The notes under the pieces are model-generated. The model was not told where the DNA came from. It saw nothing but the letters and a program-made list of their open reading frames with translations, and searched no databases. A program made the position numbers and the translations under genes. Shown here one piece after another: positions 8,956-17,994 of a DNA stretch of 64,000 nt (position 1 is its first letter; every line of letters begins with the position of its first letter). The DNA is from an uncultured Celeribacter sp. (GTDB lineage Bacteria; Pseudomonadota; Alphaproteobacteria; Rhodobacterales; Rhodobacteraceae): contig NZ_OY780935.1 in the NCBI RefSeq assembly GCF_963675965.1, positions 1,600,501 through 1,664,500 on the forward strand, read 5' to 3'.

Positions 8956-8984
8956 AAAACGCCCCGCAATCTGCGGAGCGTTTT
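8956..8984 (+). terminator. Bidirectional Rho-independent terminator between rfbA and nrdF
   Basis: Arms AAAACGCcCCGCA (8956-8968) and TGCGGaGCGTTTT (8972-8984) pair with one mismatch around a three-base loop. The AAAA/TTTT flanks allow it to end both the rfb operon and the convergent nrd operon. Confidence 0.9.
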
Positions 8985-9012
8985 CCAGAAACCAGGTCCA
9001 TTGAGGTGCGGA

Positions 9013-9984
9013 TCAGAAATCCCAGTCTTCATCCTCGGTCGCGACCGCCTTGCCGATGACATAGGACGACCCGGAGCCGGAAAAGAAGTCGTGGTTTTCA
9101 CTGTCCGGCGACAGGGCCGCCAGGATGGCCGGGTTCACTTCGGATACCTCAGGCGGAAACAGAGCCTCAAAGCCCAGATTCTGCAGCGCCTTATTGGCGT
9201 TGTAATGCAGGAAGACTTTCACGTCTTCGGTCAGCCCGATCTCGTCGTAGAGCTCTTCGGTATATTGCACCTCGATGCCGTAGAGTTCAAACATCAGGTT
9301 GAACGCATAATCCTTCAGTTCCTGCTGGCGCGCCTCGGGCAGCCGTTCCATGCCGCGCTGGAATTTATAGCCGATGTAATAGCCGTGCACGGCTTCATCG
9401 CGGATGATCAGCCGGATCAGATCGGCGGTGTTGGTCAGCTTGGCACGGCTGGACCAATACATCGGCAGATAGAATCCCGAATAGAACAGGAAGCTTTCCA
9501 GAAACACCGATGCGATCTTGCGTTTCAACGGATCATTGCCCGGCGCATAGGTTTCGAGGATTGCTTTGGCCTTGGCCTGCAGATGCGGGTTCTCTTCGGA
9601 CCAGCGGAAGGCCTCGTCAATTTCCTTGGTCGAACAGAGGGTGGAGAAGATCGACGAATAGGACCGGGCGTGCACCGCCTCCATAAAGGCGATGTTGGTC
9701 AGCACGGCCTCTTCATGCGGCGTCACAGCGTCAGGCATCAGCGCCGGGGCCCCAACCGTGTTCTGGATCGTGTCCAGCAGCGTCAGCCCGGTGAACACAC
9801 GGATCGTGAGTTCCTTTTCATGGTCGGTCAAAGTGGCCCAGCTTTGCACATCGTTGGACAGCGGCACTTTTTCCGGCAGCCAGAAGTTCACCGTCAGACG
9901 GTTCCAGACCTCAAGGTCCTTGTCGTCCTGCAGGCGGTTCCAGTTGATGGCGCGTGGCACGCGGATATCGGTCATGTCTTTCAT
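9013..9984 (-). CDS. nrdF: Class Ib ribonucleotide reductase beta subunit
   Basis: NrdF houses the dimetal-tyrosyl radical cofactor that starts nucleotide reduction in NrdE. From the ATG at 9984, preceded by GAGGGTGACACG, it is 323 residues, normal for the family. Visible metal-site segments are EAVHARSYSSIF, the LESFLFYSGFY stretch and the second Glu/His motif RDEAVHGYYIGYKFQ. The open frame extends to 10107 inside nrdE, but this is overlap without start support. It is the last gene of nrdHIEF, ten bases after nrdE. Confidence 0.95.
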   Translation of the reverse strand: MKDMTDIRVPRAINWNRLQDDKDLEVWNRLTVNFWLPEKVPLSNDVQSWATLTDHEKELTIRVFTGLTLLDTIQNTVGAPALMPDAVTPHEEAVLTNIAFMEAVHARSYSSIFSTLCSTKEIDEAFRWSEENPHLQAKAKAILETYAPGNDPLKRKIASVFLESFLFYSGFYLPMYWSSRAKLTNTADLIRLIIRDEAVHGYYIGYKFQRGMERLPEARQQELKDYAFNLMFELYGIEVQYTEELYDEIGLTEDVKVFLHYNANKALQNLGFEALFPPEVSEVNPAILAALSPDSENHDFFSGSGSSYVIGKAVATEDEDWDF

Positions 9985-9994
9985 CGTGTCACCC

Positions 9995-12121
9995 TCACAG
10001 CGAACAGGAAACGCAGCCCTGCACCTCGGTCCCTTCGAGGGCCGCCTGGCGCAAACGCACGTAATAGATGGTCTTGATGCCCTTTTTCCACGCATAGATT
10101 TGGGCACGGTTGATGTCGCGGGTGGTGGCCTCGGCCGGGAAGAACAGCGTCAGAGACAGCCCCTGATCGACATGTTCCGTCGCCGCCGCATAGGTGTCGA
10201 TCAGCGCCTCCGGCCCGATCTCATAGGCATCGCGATAATATTCGAGATTGTCGTTGTTCATATAGGCAGCCGGATAATAGACGCGCCCGATCTTGCCCTC
10301 TTTGCGAATCTCAATCTTCGACACGATCGGATGGATCGAGGAGGTCGAATTGTTGATATAGCTGATCGACCCGGTCGGCGGCACCGCCTGCAGGTTGCGG
10401 TTATAAAGCCCATGCGCCATGACGTCCGCCTTGAGCTGCGCCCAGTCCGCCCTGCTGGGCAAAGTGATATCGGCAAACAGCGCCTTGACCCGGTCGCTTT
10501 CCGGGAGCCAGTCGCGGTCGGTGTATTTGTCGAAGAACACTCCGCTGGCATAGTCAGACGTCTCAAAGCCCTTAAAGCTCTCGCCATGTTCGCGCGCCAG
10601 CGCATTCGAGGTGCGAATGGCATGATAGGCCACGGCGGCGAAATAGACCGAGGTAAACTCGATCCCTTCCGGGCTGCCGTAATGGATATGTTCGCGTGCC
10701 AGATACCCGTGCAGGTTCATCTGTCCCAGACCGATGGCATGGCTTTCGTCATTGCCCTTGCGCACCGAAGGCACGCTGTCGATCGCGGACATTTCTGACA
10801 CGGCGGTCAGCGCCCGGATCGCGGAGCCGACCGTGCGGCCCAGATCGGCCCCATCCATGGTTTTCGCGATGTTGAGCGACCCGAGGTTGCAGGAAATATC
10901 CGTGCCCATATCGGCATAGCTCAGATCATCGTTGAAGGTCGACGGCGTGTTCACTTGCAGGATCTCGGAACACAGGTTCGACATGTTGATCCGGCCCTCG
11001 ATCGGGTTCATCCGGTTCACGGTGTCTTCGAACATGATATAGGGATAGCCGCTTTCGAACTGGATTTCGGCCAGCGTTTGGAAAAACTCGCGGGCGTTGA
11101 TCTTTTTCTTGCGGATCCGTTTGTCGTCGACCATTTCCTCGTATTTCTCGGTGACCGAGATTTCCGAGAAGGGCACGCCGTAGATCTTTTCAACATCATG
11201 CGGCGAGAACAGATACATATCCGCGTTTTTCTTCGCCAGTTCAAAGGTCACATCCGGGATCACCACGCCCAAAGACAGGGTCTTGATGCGGATCTTTTCG
11301 TCGGCGTTCTCGCGTTTGGTGTCGAGAAAGCGCAGAATGTCGGGGTGATGTGCGTTCAGATAGACCGCTCCGGCGCCCTGACGCGCGCCCAGCTGATTGG
11401 CATAGGAAAAGCTGTCTTCCAGCAGCTTCATCACCGGGATCACGCCGGACGACTGGTTTTCGATGCCTTTGATCGGCGCGCCATGTTCGCGGATGTTGGT
11501 CAGCAAAAGCGCCACGCCCCCGCCGCGCTTAGACAGCTGCAGGGCGGAATTGATGCCGCGGCCAATGCTTTCCATATTGTCTTCAAGGCGCAGCAGGAAA
11601 CAGGAAATCAGCTCGCCGCGCGACTTCTTCCCGGCATTCAGGAAAGTCGGCGTGGCTGGCTGGAAGCGTCCGGCAAGGATTTCCTCCATGAACGCCATGG
11701 CCAGTGCTTCATCGCCGCGCGCCAGCGCCAGCGCGCACATGACAACCCGGTCCTCGTAGCGTTCCAGAAACCGCTGCCCATCGCGGGTTTTCAGCGTGTA
11801 GGAGGTGTAATATTTGAACGCGCCCAAAAAGGTCGGAAACCGGAACTTCTTGGCATAGGCCTCGTCCCAGATCTTGCGCATGAAATTCTTGGAATACTGG
11901 TCCAGAACCTCGGCCTCGTAATAGCCTTCGTCCACCAGATAGCCCAACTTTTCATCGAGCGAATGAAAGAACACCGTATTCTGGTTCACATGCTGCAGGA
12001 AATACTGACGCGCAGCCATCTTATCCGCGTCGAACCGGATATGACCGTGTTCGTCATAGAGATTCAGCATCGCGTTGAGTGCGTGATAGTCCAAAGTCCC
12101 GTTCAGGGCGTCATCGAGCAT
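9995..12121 (-). CDS. nrdE: Class Ib ribonucleotide reductase alpha (catalytic) subunit
   Basis: NrdE reduces ribonucleoside diphosphates to deoxyribonucleotides. The 708-residue length fits class Ib, which lacks the N-terminal ATP-cone seen in NrdA. Characteristic features are the CFLLRLEDNMESI active-site region, the NLCSEI cysteine segment, the late PPTGSISYINNSTSSIHP motif and the C-terminal pair in GCVSCSL that takes electrons from NrdH. GGGAGAGAG stands before the ATG at 12121. It overlaps nrdI by 19 bases. The whole operon lies downstream of a cobalamin riboswitch. Confidence 0.96.
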   Translation of the reverse strand: MLDDALNGTLDYHALNAMLNLYDEHGHIRFDADKMAARQYFLQHVNQNTVFFHSLDEKLGYLVDEGYYEAEVLDQYSKNFMRKIWDEAYAKKFRFPTFLGAFKYYTSYTLKTRDGQRFLERYEDRVVMCALALARGDEALAMAFMEEILAGRFQPATPTFLNAGKKSRGELISCFLLRLEDNMESIGRGINSALQLSKRGGGVALLLTNIREHGAPIKGIENQSSGVIPVMKLLEDSFSYANQLGARQGAGAVYLNAHHPDILRFLDTKRENADEKIRIKTLSLGVVIPDVTFELAKKNADMYLFSPHDVEKIYGVPFSEISVTEKYEEMVDDKRIRKKKINAREFFQTLAEIQFESGYPYIMFEDTVNRMNPIEGRINMSNLCSEILQVNTPSTFNDDLSYADMGTDISCNLGSLNIAKTMDGADLGRTVGSAIRALTAVSEMSAIDSVPSVRKGNDESHAIGLGQMNLHGYLAREHIHYGSPEGIEFTSVYFAAVAYHAIRTSNALAREHGESFKGFETSDYASGVFFDKYTDRDWLPESDRVKALFADITLPSRADWAQLKADVMAHGLYNRNLQAVPPTGSISYINNSTSSIHPIVSKIEIRKEGKIGRVYYPAAYMNNDNLEYYRDAYEIGPEALIDTYAAATEHVDQGLSLTLFFPAEATTRDINRAQIYAWKKGIKTIYYVRLRQAALEGTEVQGCVSCSL

Positions 12122-12546
12122 TGCTCTCTCCCAAGTGTTGCCAGCCCGTCGCGGACGCGGGCGATGTCTGTGTCAAAACCGGCCAGCTCAAACTTGTACA
12201 GCAGCGGCACATTGCATTTCCGGGCGATCACGTCACCGGCCAAGGCAAACAGCTGGCCGAAGTTGCGATTTCCCGAAGCGATCACGCCCAGAAGACGGGC
12301 GCGACGCGTGGAATCATTGAGAAAGCGGATCACCTGTTTGGGAACCGCACCGCGCCCCTCGCCATCTGCATAGGTCGGGCAGATCAGCACAAAGGGCGCT
12401 GGCGTGTCCGGCATCGCCTCTGATGGCGACACCGGGATACGTTGCGCTGGCAAGGCGAGCCGGTCGACAAACCGCAGCGTATTGCCAGAACGCGAGGAAT
12501 AGAAAACAATGTCCGGACAACGCGCGGACAGCGGGTCCCCGGGCAT
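12103..12546 (-). CDS. nrdI: Class Ib RNR flavodoxin NrdI
   Basis: NrdI is a flavodoxin-like FMN protein that delivers an oxidant for assembly of the Mn-tyrosyl cofactor of NrdF. The 147-residue protein has the phosphate-binding loop YSSRSGNT near the start and the family segments ICPTYADGEG and ASGNRNFGQLF. Its presence implies that the NrdF of this cell can work with manganese. The start at 12546 follows the nrdH stop by four bases. Confidence 0.93.
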   Translation of the reverse strand: MPGDPLSARCPDIVFYSSRSGNTLRFVDRLALPAQRIPVSPSEAMPDTPAPFVLICPTYADGEGRGAVPKQVIRFLNDSTRRARLLGVIASGNRNFGQLFALAGDVIARKCNVPLLYKFELAGFDTDIARVRDGLATLGREQCSMTP

Positions 12547-12550
12547 CAGA

Positions 12551-12772
12551 TCATGCCAGACGGGCGATCATGTCGGGGCGGAAGCCGGACCAGTGGTCTT
12601 CGCCCGCCACCACAACCGGCGCCTGACGATAGCCAAGCCCGGTGACATGCACCATGGCATCGTCATCCTGCGTGAGATCGATCACATCATAGGACACACC
12701 CTTGGCATCCAGCGCGCGGGTCGTGGCGGTGCATTGTACGCAGGCGGGTTTGGAATAGACGGTGATGGTCAT
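12551..12772 (-). CDS. nrdH: Glutaredoxin-like redoxin NrdH
   Basis: NrdH is the small electron donor specific to class Ib reductase, reduced by thioredoxin reductase. The 73-residue protein has the N-terminal TVYSKPACVQC active site (a CxxC, residues 11-14) and the conserved GYRQAPVV and WSGFRPD segments at the C-terminal end, all typical of NrdH. It is the first gene of nrdHIEF. GAGGACGAGCGC precedes the ATG. The 148 bases before it link the gene to the riboswitch. Confidence 0.95.
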   Translation of the reverse strand: MTITVYSKPACVQCTATTRALDAKGVSYDVIDLTQDDDAMVHVTGLGYRQAPVVVAGEDHWSGFRPDMIARLA

Positions 12773-12834
12773 GCGCTCGTCCTCATTTCTCGCAGTCTCG
12801 GTCGCGATCCGGTCGCGATTGTGGTTTTCAGGCT

Positions 12835-12906
12835 GAACGGAGGCGGAAACAAAGCCGGGCGCTGGGACAAGCCCACACCCATTTTCATCCCCCGAACCCT
12901 CCGTTC
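12835..12906 (-). promoter_or_regulatory. Candidate expression platform of the nrd cobalamin riboswitch
   Basis: Between the aptamer and nrdH, GAACGGAGG (12835-12843) and CCTCCGTTC (12898-12906) form a perfect nine-base inverted repeat spanning about 54 bases. It could be the switching helix. No U-rich terminator follows, so the mechanism is not clear from sequence. Confidence 0.4.
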
Positions 12907-12920
12907 GTGGTGTCTTTCAG

Positions 12921-13102
12921 CACTTCGGCCAGGTCTCCTGGCTTGCGAGTCACAGCGTGGTCGGCCTTCCCAGATCCGAAAAACCCAGTGGATATCCAAC
13001 CTTGCATATCGCTTACAGTTGCGGGGGCAGCACCGGATTATCGACAGGCGTTTCACCGGTTTCCCTCATGACTTCCGACAAGAGGCCGGAAGAACCGAAG
13101 TG
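12921..13102 (-). ncRNA. Cobalamin (B12, adenosylcobalamin) riboswitch upstream of nrdHIEF
   Basis: Read on the minus strand this region holds the conserved cobalamin aptamer elements in order: GGGAAACCGGTG, the TGCTGCCCCCGCAACTGTAAG core (13010-13031 region), ATCCACTGGG, TCTGGGAAGG and the B12-box GCCAGGAGACC (about 12930-12943). The closing helix P1 is a perfect eight-base pairing of CACTTCGG (13102 down to 13095) with CCGAAGTG (12928 down to 12921). It sits in the nrdHIEF leader. In other bacteria such switches turn off a B12-independent reductase when B12 is available for the class II enzyme NrdJ; that role is inferred here. Confidence 0.95.
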
Positions 13103-13147
13103 ACCCTATATAGCGATCCCAAAGCGCATCCTGTCAATATATAGATT
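13101..13147 (-). promoter_or_regulatory. Candidate tandem NrdR boxes over the nrd promoter
   Basis: CAATATATAG (13135-13144) matches the NrdR core CWATATATWG at all ten positions and overlaps the -35 hexamer. CCCTATATAG (13104-13113) matches eight of ten and overlaps the -10. Their centres are 31 bases apart, the spacing usual for NrdR pairs. NrdR represses RNR operons when dATP/ATP is high. The second box is the weaker one. Confidence 0.65.
13107..13137 (-). promoter_or_regulatory. nrdHIEF promoter, sigma70-like
   Basis: On the minus strand TTGACA (13137-13132) is a perfect -35 element. A -10 lies in GCTATATA (13114-13107) with 17-19 bases between, depending on the hexamer used. Predicted transcription starts at about 13100-13102, exactly where the riboswitch P1 helix begins, which supports both calls. 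Confidence 0.75.
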
Positions 13148-13306
13148 TTATCTTTTACATCTTGGCATTCGACGCATCTTGTGGTTGCCCATTTTTTCGA
13201 TCACAGCCCGCCGCGATTCCAACCTGAAGCCAAGCCCACGGAAACGGGACAAAAATGACCAACTCAACAATCCCGCAGGGAGGCTGTGCGCATTCACACG
13301 CTCATT

Positions 13307-13325
13307 TAGTTTGTATCTCAAACTA
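13307..13325 (+). promoter_or_regulatory. MarR-type palindromic operator
   Basis: TAGTTTG (13307-13313) and CAAACTA (13319-13325) form a perfect seven-base inverted repeat with a five-base spacer, 21 bases before the marR start. Size and position fit autoregulation by the adjacent MarR protein. Confidence 0.7.
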
Positions 13326-13346
13326 TTTTCTTAGACTTCTACCGTC

Positions 13347-13823
13347 ATGCAAACTCCCCCGACTCGTCCGGAGCACCGCTTCGGCTTCGCCTTCATCACA
13401 CTGGCGCGACAATGGCGTCAGAATATCGAGAAATGCCTGCATGAAGCGGGTCTGACCGATGCCACGTGGGCACCGCTGGTGCATCTGGCCCGTGCCGGTG
13501 GCGGCATCCGGCAAACCGATCTGGCGGCCCGGGTCGGGCTGGATACCTCAACCCTGGTGCGTCTGCTGGATCTGCTGGAGGCCCGCGGCCTGATCGAGCG
13601 CCGAATCGACCCCGGCGACCGGCGCGCGCGCCAGCTGTTTCTCACCCCGGCGGGAGATCGCGAAGTCGCGAACATTCAGGCCCGTATCTGGTCCGCTGAA
13701 GAGGCGCTCCTCTCCGATCTTTCCTCCCCCGACATCGACAGCATGCTCGGCCATTTCGACACCATCGCCGCACGGCTGTCCCGGTCCGAGGCGCAGGCCC
13801 CGGAAAAGGTCGAAGCGCCATGA
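13347..13823 (+). CDS. MarR-family transcriptional regulator
   Basis: This 158-residue protein has the winged helix-turn-helix layout of MarR regulators: a recognition region GIRQTDLAARVGLDTSTLVRLLD (described here by its ends, about 53-75) and a wing with DPGDRRARQLFLT, the conserved D-x-R-D/R-x3 motif. It overlaps the downstream FUSC efflux gene by four bases, so regulator and pump are cotranscribed. Family members respond to phenolic or other aromatic ligands, which suggests that the pump exports such compounds. The ATG at 13347 lacks a clear Shine-Dalgarno sequence and lies only 21 bases from the operator, so its mRNA leader must be very short. Confidence 0.88.
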   Translation: MQTPPTRPEHRFGFAFITLARQWRQNIEKCLHEAGLTDATWAPLVHLARAGGGIRQTDLAARVGLDTSTLVRLLDLLEARGLIERRIDPGDRRARQLFLTPAGDREVANIQARIWSAEEALLSDLSSPDIDSMLGHFDTIAARLSRSEAQAPEKVEAP

Positions 13824-15684
13824 CATCGCTGTTCACATCCGGGTTCGACCTCGGGCGTTTCCGTTTTGCCGGGCGGACTGCGATTGCCGCCTGTATCGCC
13901 GTGCTGCTGGCATGGTTTTTGGGGCTTGAGCATCCGCAATGGGCGGGCATGACCGTCTGGGCCGCTTCGCAGCCCACGCGCGGGCAGCTGCTGGAAAAAA
14001 GCTTCTTTCGGTTTGCGGGCACCATCAGCGGCACGATCGCGGGCATCACGCTCGTTCTTCTGTCTACATATCATGCCGCGTTTCTGGTGGTTGGTCTGGC
14101 GCTTTGGGTTGGGCTGTGCACCGGCATCGGAAACCTGCAACGTGGCTTTGTTGCCTATGGCACGATCCTTGCCGGATATACTGCGGCAATGGTCTCGCTG
14201 CTCGACACCAGCCACCCGGACCATGTCTTTCTCTTGGGGGCCGATCGTCTGGCCACAGTGCTGACGGGGGTGGTCGTGGCCACCATCATTGGCGCGCTCT
14301 TTGCCCCCGTCACACCGGCCAGCGCCTTAAGGGGGCGTCTGCGCGTGCTTCTGGCCGATATGCTGGCCCATGCGGCGACCGCCCATCCCGACCGTGCGCA
14401 AGACCGGGCTTTGATCGCGGAAATGGCCGCCATTGAGGAAAGCCTCGACCCGCATGAAGCCGGTTCGCTGCGGTCCCGCCGCCTCGTGCGGCGGGCGCGC
14501 GCTCTGCTGATCGCGCTGATCCCTTTGCTGTTTGCGCGTCGAAGCGACACCCGCACCCCCGGACCTGACATCAGCCGCGCGCTTGAAGCTGCGTCCAAAG
14601 CGCTGCACGCAGGCAACGATACCGCGGCCCACGCGGCGCTGTCGCAGGTTGTGGCCGCAGCCGATGACATCCAGCGTGAACGATTCGCGCCTCTGAAATC
14701 CGCCTTTGAGACATGGAACGCGACGGCAGAGCCCGAGAAAACAGAAGGTGCCCAGCATCTGCCGATGGCACTGCACCGCGACTGGATCGGCGCGCGCGAG
14801 GCCATGACCCGCGCGACCGGCACGATTTTGTTCTTCGGCATTCTCTGGCTTCTCACCGGCTGGAGCGTCGGCCCCTTCATGCTGCTCGGTCTGTCGATCA
14901 TGCTGTCGATCTTTTCGACCATGGAAAGCCCGGTAAAAATGATGCCCAACGTCATCACCGGACAGTTGGCAGGTGTCATCGGCGCGCTGATCTGCCGATG
15001 GCTGGTCTGGCCATTGGCCGGGTCGGAATTTCAGTTGATCTTGCTGATCCTGCCCTTCATCCTGTTCGGGCCGTTTCTTGTGGCGCACCGGCGCACACAG
15101 ATGATGAGCTTTGACTACAATATGGTCGTGCTGCTGCTGTTGCAGCCGCACTATCCGCTGACCGGAAATTTCCTCACGTCGGTAGAGATGGGAGCCGCGG
15201 TGGTGGCCGCGCCGATCACGGCGCTGCTCGCCTATCGCTATGTCTATCCCGCCGGGCTTAAGCGGCGTCTCGACACGCTGCTGAAGTCGATGATCCACGA
15301 TCTGGCGGATCTGGCTGCCGATCCAAAGGCCCTGACCCATCGTGCCGTCTGGCAGGCCCGCCTGTATCACCGCACCCTAAGGCTGTCGCGACTGTCCGCG
15401 CGATCCGAACGCGCCTCGGTCGAGGCTCTGGACACCGGCTTTGCACTGCTTCAGCTGGGGCATGTCGCCATGCGCGCGCACCAGATCCTGCAGGACGGCA
15501 CCCGCTCAGAGGCTGACGTCAGTGCTACACAGGCCGCGCTGACGGCGCTCACTCGGATTGAAATCGCGCCAATGGATGCAGAAAAAGCGCTGAGCCGACT
15601 GGCCCAGCGCCTTGAAGGACGGGATGCGGAACTGCTGCAACGCGCCGCGAAGGCTGCCGCGCTGCTGGCTGTGTCGCCCGCCGA

Positions 15685-15688
<4 letters not shown>
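13820..15688 (+). CDS. FUSC-family inner-membrane efflux protein (AaeB/YccS-like)
   Basis: The 622-residue protein has two hydrophobic helix bundles (about residues 12-160 and 335-480) separated and followed by soluble alpha-helical regions, the duplicated plan of the FUSC family (aromatic acid exporter AaeB, YccS). The second bundle holds an ILFFGILWLLTGW helix and the following FMLLGLSIMLS helix. AaeB exports hydroxybenzoic acids with a periplasmic partner AaeA; no membrane-fusion partner gene is next to it here, so partner and substrate are open. The gene is cotranscribed with the MarR regulator. Its 3' end overlaps the convergent ATPase gene by four bases, leaving no room for a terminator. 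Confidence 0.82.
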
Positions 15689-16689
<1,001 letters not shown>

Positions 16690-16692
16690 GTT

Positions 16693-17994
16693 TCACTCCT
16701 CTCCTGCTGCATGTGCGGACGGGCGGCCAATGCCAGCCCAGGTGAGCCAGATTGCAGCAGTCCAGCCAAAGGACGGTCCCCCGCAGGGGGTGGCATCCAA
16801 TGGATCGTAATATTCCCAGAACCCACCCTTTTCGATCAGGGTGGCCGTTTCATTGCGCAACCGGGTCTCGGCTTCATTGCGCCCCATGTCCTTGAGCCCC
16901 ATGGCGATCAGCGAATTGACCACCGGCCATGTCGGACCGCGCCAGTAGCGCCGCGGATCAAAGCGATCCGCCTCGGGATCGGCCGAGGGCACACCGTATT
17001 CGACCTTGTCCCAGATCCGGGCGAAATGCGCGTCCAGCGCCGGGCGCGACACGCCCGCCAGATAGGCCAGAAACGCGCCGGACCCCAACACATTGGCAAA
17101 GGTGCCCGTGCGCATGTCATAGGCATCAAACCAGCCTTTGTCGGCATTCCAGAGCTTGTCGAGCCCTGCCCGCAACTGCTGTTCCTGCGCCAGCAACCCG
17201 GAGGTGTCTTCGCCCAGAATGCGCCCGATCTCGATCAGATCGGCGAAGGCACGCAGCAGCACGAATGTGATCCCCGGATCAGCCATAAGGAAGGGGCCGT
17301 CTTCATACATGGCCCGATCATCCCAGCCGACCGAGCGGCCAAAGGCCAGCATGGCCAGATAGCGGTCATAGTCTGAGGCAATCGGGCGTTGATCGGCATT
17401 CAGCAGACCCAGATCGCGGCGGCTGTTGGAGCGCGCCTTTTGAATATAGGGATCGCTGTCATCCACCGGCACGCCCGCCATGCCGATGTCCCAGTCCGGG
17501 CAGTTGTCCCGGCCCGATTCCCAGGGGTGAATGATCGCCACGGGCCCGTCTTTGCAGCGCTCGCGGATCCACCAGTCATGCCATTTCACCAGTTTGGGAT
17601 AAAGCGCCTCAAGATGCGGACGCCCCTGTTCCGGGTCGACTTCGTAGATCTTGCGGATCAGTGTGGCTGCCACCGGGGGTTGCGACATGCCCGAGGTCGG
17701 CGGTGTCTGATCCGCCCCCCAGACATCCGGCCCCGGGAAATAGTCCGGGTCCACCTTGTGGAAAATGATGTGTGGCACCATCCCACTGTCCCATTGCGAG
17801 GCAAAGAGCAGGTTCACTTCTTTCCACGCCCGGGCCAGATCGAAGGTCGAATAGCCCCAGGCAGAGAACATGCTGTCCCAGTTCCACTGGAACGGATAAA
17901 GCCGCTCTGTCGGGATGGTATATCCCCCACGATCATTGCCACGCAGAATGGCGCGGGCCTGATCGTTGAGCGGGTTGAGTGTGTCGTAGGTCAT
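16693..17994 (-). CDS. GH63-type glycoside hydrolase, glucosylglycerate/mannosylglycerate hydrolase-like
   Basis: The 433-residue protein has the (alpha/alpha)6 GH63-like features seen in bacterial glucosylglycerate and mannosylglycerate hydrolases: an N-terminal region with YPFQWNWDSMF, the WRGPTWPVVNSL segment and the C-terminal GGPSFGWTAA segment. It has no signal peptide, so it acts in the cytoplasm on an imported glycoside. It overlaps the upstream permease by four bases (ATGA) and precedes the ATPase, so uptake and cleavage are encoded together. Glucosylglycerate and mannosylglycerate are compatible solutes of marine and thermophilic microbes; the exact glycoside is inferred, and glucosylglycerol or another alpha-glycoside is possible. 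Confidence 0.78.
   Translation of the reverse strand: MTYDTLNPLNDQARAILRGNDRGGYTIPTERLYPFQWNWDSMFSAWGYSTFDLARAWKEVNLLFASQWDSGMVPHIIFHKVDPDYFPGPDVWGADQTPPTSGMSQPPVAATLIRKIYEVDPEQGRPHLEALYPKLVKWHDWWIRERCKDGPVAIIHPWESGRDNCPDWDIGMAGVPVDDSDPYIQKARSNSRRDLGLLNADQRPIASDYDRYLAMLAFGRSVGWDDRAMYEDGPFLMADPGITFVLLRAFADLIEIGRILGEDTSGLLAQEQQLRAGLDKLWNADKGWFDAYDMRTGTFANVLGSGAFLAYLAGVSRPALDAHFARIWDKVEYGVPSADPEADRFDPRRYWRGPTWPVVNSLIAMGLKDMGRNEAETRLRNETATLIEKGGFWEYYDPLDATPCGGPSFGWTAAIWLTWAGIGRPSAHAAGEE

Noticed and set aside
10955..12373. Open frame of 472 codons opposite nrdE and nrdI
   Set aside because: Mirror of the nrdE codon pattern; no recognisable protein.
12769..13056. Open frame of 95 codons on the minus strand upstream of nrdH
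   Set aside because: It lies across the cobalamin aptamer, whose conserved bases fully explain the sequence.
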